A stretch of 24,136 nt of DNA from a virus. This document shows, in pieces, positions 22,153-24,136 of this stretch (the first letter of the stretch is position 1; every line of letters begins with the position of its first letter). The position numbers and the translations under genes were made by a program. The stretch spans positions 1 to 24,136 of the IMG/VR virus record IMGVR_UViG_3300043464_002758; one strand, 5' to 3'. The notes under the pieces are model-generated. The model searched no databases. It was not told the origin of the DNA and saw nothing but the letters and a program-made list of their open reading frames with translations.

Positions 22153-23969
22153 CAGCGGCGGCCCTTGAGGAACCTCAGCGTGTCGTCGATGACTTGGCGG
22201 GGGTCGACGGATCGCTTCTTGATTCGTCCCTTCACCTCTTCCGAGAGCTTCTTGAATGCCTCGGTCGTGTCGCCGTTCGTAAACGGATACTGCTCCGTCT
22301 TGCTGCCGTCCGGGTGCTGGCCCTGGACGTAGCCTTCCTTGTCTCCAACCTGCTTGGCAGTCCACGGATAATGCTCGCCCTTGCTCCAGGTCTGGACGCC
22401 ACCGCCGTCGTCGGCCTTGCCTCCGTCCTTGCCTCCACGGGCAAGCTGACCCTCGCGTGCCTTGTCGAGAAACTCCTGGGCGTCCTTCTCTTTGGACTTG
22501 TCCTTGTGGTCGCCCTTGCTCCACTCCTTGTAGTCGCCCTTGCCGCCGCACGAGTTGTCGAGCCCGCCGCCTGGGCCGGTGGGGCAGAAGCCGCGACGCT
22601 CGCGGTAGAAGTCGAGGAATTCGTCGTAACGCTTGGACGACTTCTTTCCGAAAGACTTGATCATTGTGACGCGAGTTGCGTCGTCGGCTGCGATCGAATG
22701 CGTGAAGCCGGCGTCGACAAACGTGTCTTCTTCGAGCCGGTCCATCGTGTCGAGGGCGACCATGATGTGATCGACCCCGAGATCGCGCCCGGCCTTGATC
22801 AGCGTCTTCGCGAGTTGCCCGACGCTTTCAGTTCCCTTGCCGCCAATTGTGCTCGTGGCGCCTTCGACGAAAGCAACTCGCCCGGAGAGGCGACTTCCTA
22901 CCTCATCCTTGCCGTACCTCTGAATCGACAGCTTGACGCCGCCGCCCTCCGCTTCGACGCCGCCGTTTTTGCCTGCCGTGATCGACATGGACTTCCCAAG
23001 CGTTCTTGCGAAAGAGTCGATTTTCTTGACAGAAGAACCGAACTTCTTGAGAGCTTTCTCGACCTTTGCAACATAGCGGTCGACGCTGACGGCGCCTGCG
23101 ACAAGGCCAGCGAACCCGCCAACAATTGCCCCGGGCACTCCGGCGATTGCGCCTATCGCCGCGCCGGTGGCCGCGCCTGCAACGGCCGGCAGTGAGTCGG
23201 CGTGAATATTGGCGCCGACGTCGTCGGCGGGCTTGTCGCCGCCTTTGCCCCCACACGAGTTGTCGACGCCGCCGCCTGGGCCGGTCGGGCAGAAGCCGCG
23301 ACGCTCAGCGATGAACTCCTGGCACTTCCGCATCTCTTCGCCGATGTCGATCTTCGGCTTCGGCGGCTCGGCCACGGCGGCCGGCGGATCGCTCGCCAGG
23401 AACTGCTCGTAGCTCCGCTTCGCGACGGCAACGGAAGAATCCCTGTACGCCGGGTAGGTCACCGGGCCGCAGTCCAGGAGCGATTTAATTTTTGTGACAA
23501 GCCGACGGCTTCTGCCGCCCTCGCGGCTCCACTTCTCGCCGCCTTCTGCCACGACGAAGCTGAAGCTCGATCCCTTCAGGTCCCCGCGAGCCACCATTTC
23601 GGCCAAATCTTTGCGGCTCTCTGGAAGGAGAATTTCGTACTTGAGGCCGATCTTGTCGACCACGAGCTTCATCGTGTTTGGATAGCGGCCGATGAGGTGA
23701 TTCGGGTCGTGGTTGAACAGGCCACGAGTCTCCAGGGGGCGACCTTCGAGGTCCTTGCCCTTCTCGACGATCTCGAATGCCGACGGCGCAATTTGCTCGA
23801 CGAAATCCCCCAAGAGCAACGAGTCGGTGCGGAACTTGGCCGCGTACCCGACAAGGTACGTCTTCCGCTCTCCGGTCTCCGGGTCGGCACGCTCCTCGAC
23901 GCCGAGTGCGCCCTCGGTGGCGTTCTCCGATCCCGTGGTGGCAAGATACCGACGTTCGACGTTGTCCAT
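22152..23969 (-). CDS. HK97-type prohead protease (S78/U35) with long modular C-terminal extension (605 aa)
   Basis: Residues 1-190 are a prohead protease: LVGYAAKFRTDSLLLGDFVEQIAPSAFE, the catalytic His region GLFNHDPNHLIGRY (H87), the Ser region LKGSSFSFVV (S135) and LLDCGPVTYPAYRDS, whose acidic residue (D166) may be the third member. Family enzymes average about 200 residues, so some 400 residues are extra. That extension holds Cys motif 4 (C227-x11-C239, CPTGPGGGVDNSC), a glycine zipper (about 262-294), an alpha/beta domain (about 297-440, perhaps GNAT-like), Cys motif 5 (C462-x11-C474) and a Lys/Asp-rich tail. The start chosen, ATG at 23969, has AAGGAGA five bases upstream. The frame also stays open upstream to the window edge. 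Confidence 0.9.
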   Translation of the reverse strand: MDNVERRYLATTGSENATEGALGVEERADPETGERKTYLVGYAAKFRTDSLLLGDFVEQIAPSAFEIVEKGKDLEGRPLETRGLFNHDPNHLIGRYPNTMKLVVDKIGLKYEILLPESRKDLAEMVARGDLKGSSFSFVVAEGGEKWSREGGRSRRLVTKIKSLLDCGPVTYPAYRDSSVAVAKRSYEQFLASDPPAAVAEPPKPKIDIGEEMRKCQEFIAERRGFCPTGPGGGVDNSCGGKGGDKPADDVGANIHADSLPAVAGAATGAAIGAIAGVPGAIVGGFAGLVAGAVSVDRYVAKVEKALKKFGSSVKKIDSFARTLGKSMSITAGKNGGVEAEGGGVKLSIQRYGKDEVGSRLSGRVAFVEGATSTIGGKGTESVGQLAKTLIKAGRDLGVDHIMVALDTMDRLEEDTFVDAGFTHSIAADDATRVTMIKSFGKKSSKRYDEFLDFYRERRGFCPTGPGGGLDNSCGGKGDYKEWSKGDHKDKSKEKDAQEFLDKAREGQLARGGKDGGKADDGGGVQTWSKGEHYPWTAKQVGDKEGYVQGQHPDGSKTEQYPFTNGDTTEAFKKLSEEVKGRIKKRSVDPRQVIDDTLRFLKGRR

Positions 23970-24136
23970 CGCGGTCTCCTTGCCATCGATGCTACGGGCT
24001 GGCGTATCCAGACTATAAGAGCGGCCTTCCTTCTCGTCGGCAGCGTTCATCTGCTCGACGACCTTCTTGGCCCACGAGTAGCCGCTCTGGAATCCGCCCC
24101 ACAACTTCGCGGCGATGTAGCCGTTCGAGGGCCAGC
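23970..24136 (-). CDS. Partial upstream coding segment, in frame with the protease (YIAAKLWGG type)
   Basis: The protease frame continues upstream to the right edge without a stop and reads WPSNGYIAAKLWGGFQSGYSWAKKVVEQM, then a low-complexity linker. I recall a similar IAxxLWGGDAGxxWA motif at the C terminus of small phage proteins encoded near portal and protease genes. The other two minus frames stop within about 120 bases and look non-coding. So either an N-terminal domain is fused to the protease, or the upstream gene has no stop of its own before the internal start at 23969. A TTG at 24104 is a possible but weak start. Confidence 0.55.
23975..23981 (-). promoter_or_regulatory. Ribosome binding site supporting an internal protease start
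   Basis: Minus strand AAGGAGA lies five bases before the ATG at 23969, inside an open frame. The match is strong enough to suggest initiation here even if a longer fusion is also made. Confidence 0.65.

Noticed and set aside
22153-22551. N-terminal extension of the 593-aa protein to a start at 22551
   Set aside because: The 133 added residues are Arg/Gln/Gly-rich and read out of frame over the protease C terminus; the TGATG junction at 22154-22150 gives a better start.
21133-23195. Long plus-strand frames opposite the modular head proteins
   Set aside because: No family resemblance, no plus-strand signals, and the minus-strand proteins show protease, Cys-motif and ASCH-like features.

Overview
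The window is the structural-gene block of a tailed phage or prophage, and every supported gene is on the minus strand. Read right to left it follows the classic siphovirus order: prohead protease, head-associated proteins, HK97-fold major capsid protein, connector and head-closure genes, tail completion, tail terminator, two tail-tube-like proteins, a tail assembly chaperone pair joined by a probable -1 frameshift, tape measure protein, distal tail proteins, and a 2257-residue repeat-rich fibre or spike-like protein. No terminase, portal, lysis, integrase or replication gene is visible; the window cuts the cluster at both ends. The DNA is GC-rich. Several small proteins (a GTxLKxLL...CxC...MDxWG protein, a 67-aa DWSWYKAGQV protein, a distal tail protein ending in FRIYKS...) resemble, from memory, families common in planctomycete prophages and related metagenomic phages. 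That points to a GC-rich, possibly planctomycete-type host, but this is inference.

Right part (24136-20172): an in-frame coding segment of an unknown upstream domain runs without a stop into an S78-type prohead protease. The protease carries a long C-terminal extension, followed by a 593-aa protein and a small zinc-finger protein. The extension and the 593-aa protein are modular. Five short two-cysteine motifs punctuate glycine-zipper segments, three related alpha/beta domains (one perhaps GNAT-like) and an ASCH-like domain. This is the least explained and most interesting part of the window: it looks like a set of cargo or effector modules attached to the head-maturation gene.

Middle (20171-13778): a structured leader with a terminator-like hairpin precedes the major capsid gene. 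Then come a small head-associated protein, a GT-A-type glycosyltransferase, a 67-aa protein, connector, head-tail adaptor, gp10-like protein, tail terminator, two tube paralogues and the G/GT chaperone. Genes are packed with many 4-bp ATGA or GTGA overlaps, consistent with translational coupling. The chaperone pair has the slippery heptamer GGGAAAC immediately before the G stop codon.

Left part (13777-1): an 1872-aa tape measure protein with an imperfect helical repeat near its C terminus, two distal tail proteins, the giant protein with about twenty GGSGYTSPP-type repeats and RCC1-like motifs, and the start of a small CxC protein overlapping the giant gene's stop by ATGA. No gap between genes exceeds about 120 bases. 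I saw no tRNA, CRISPR array, insertion sequence or attachment site.
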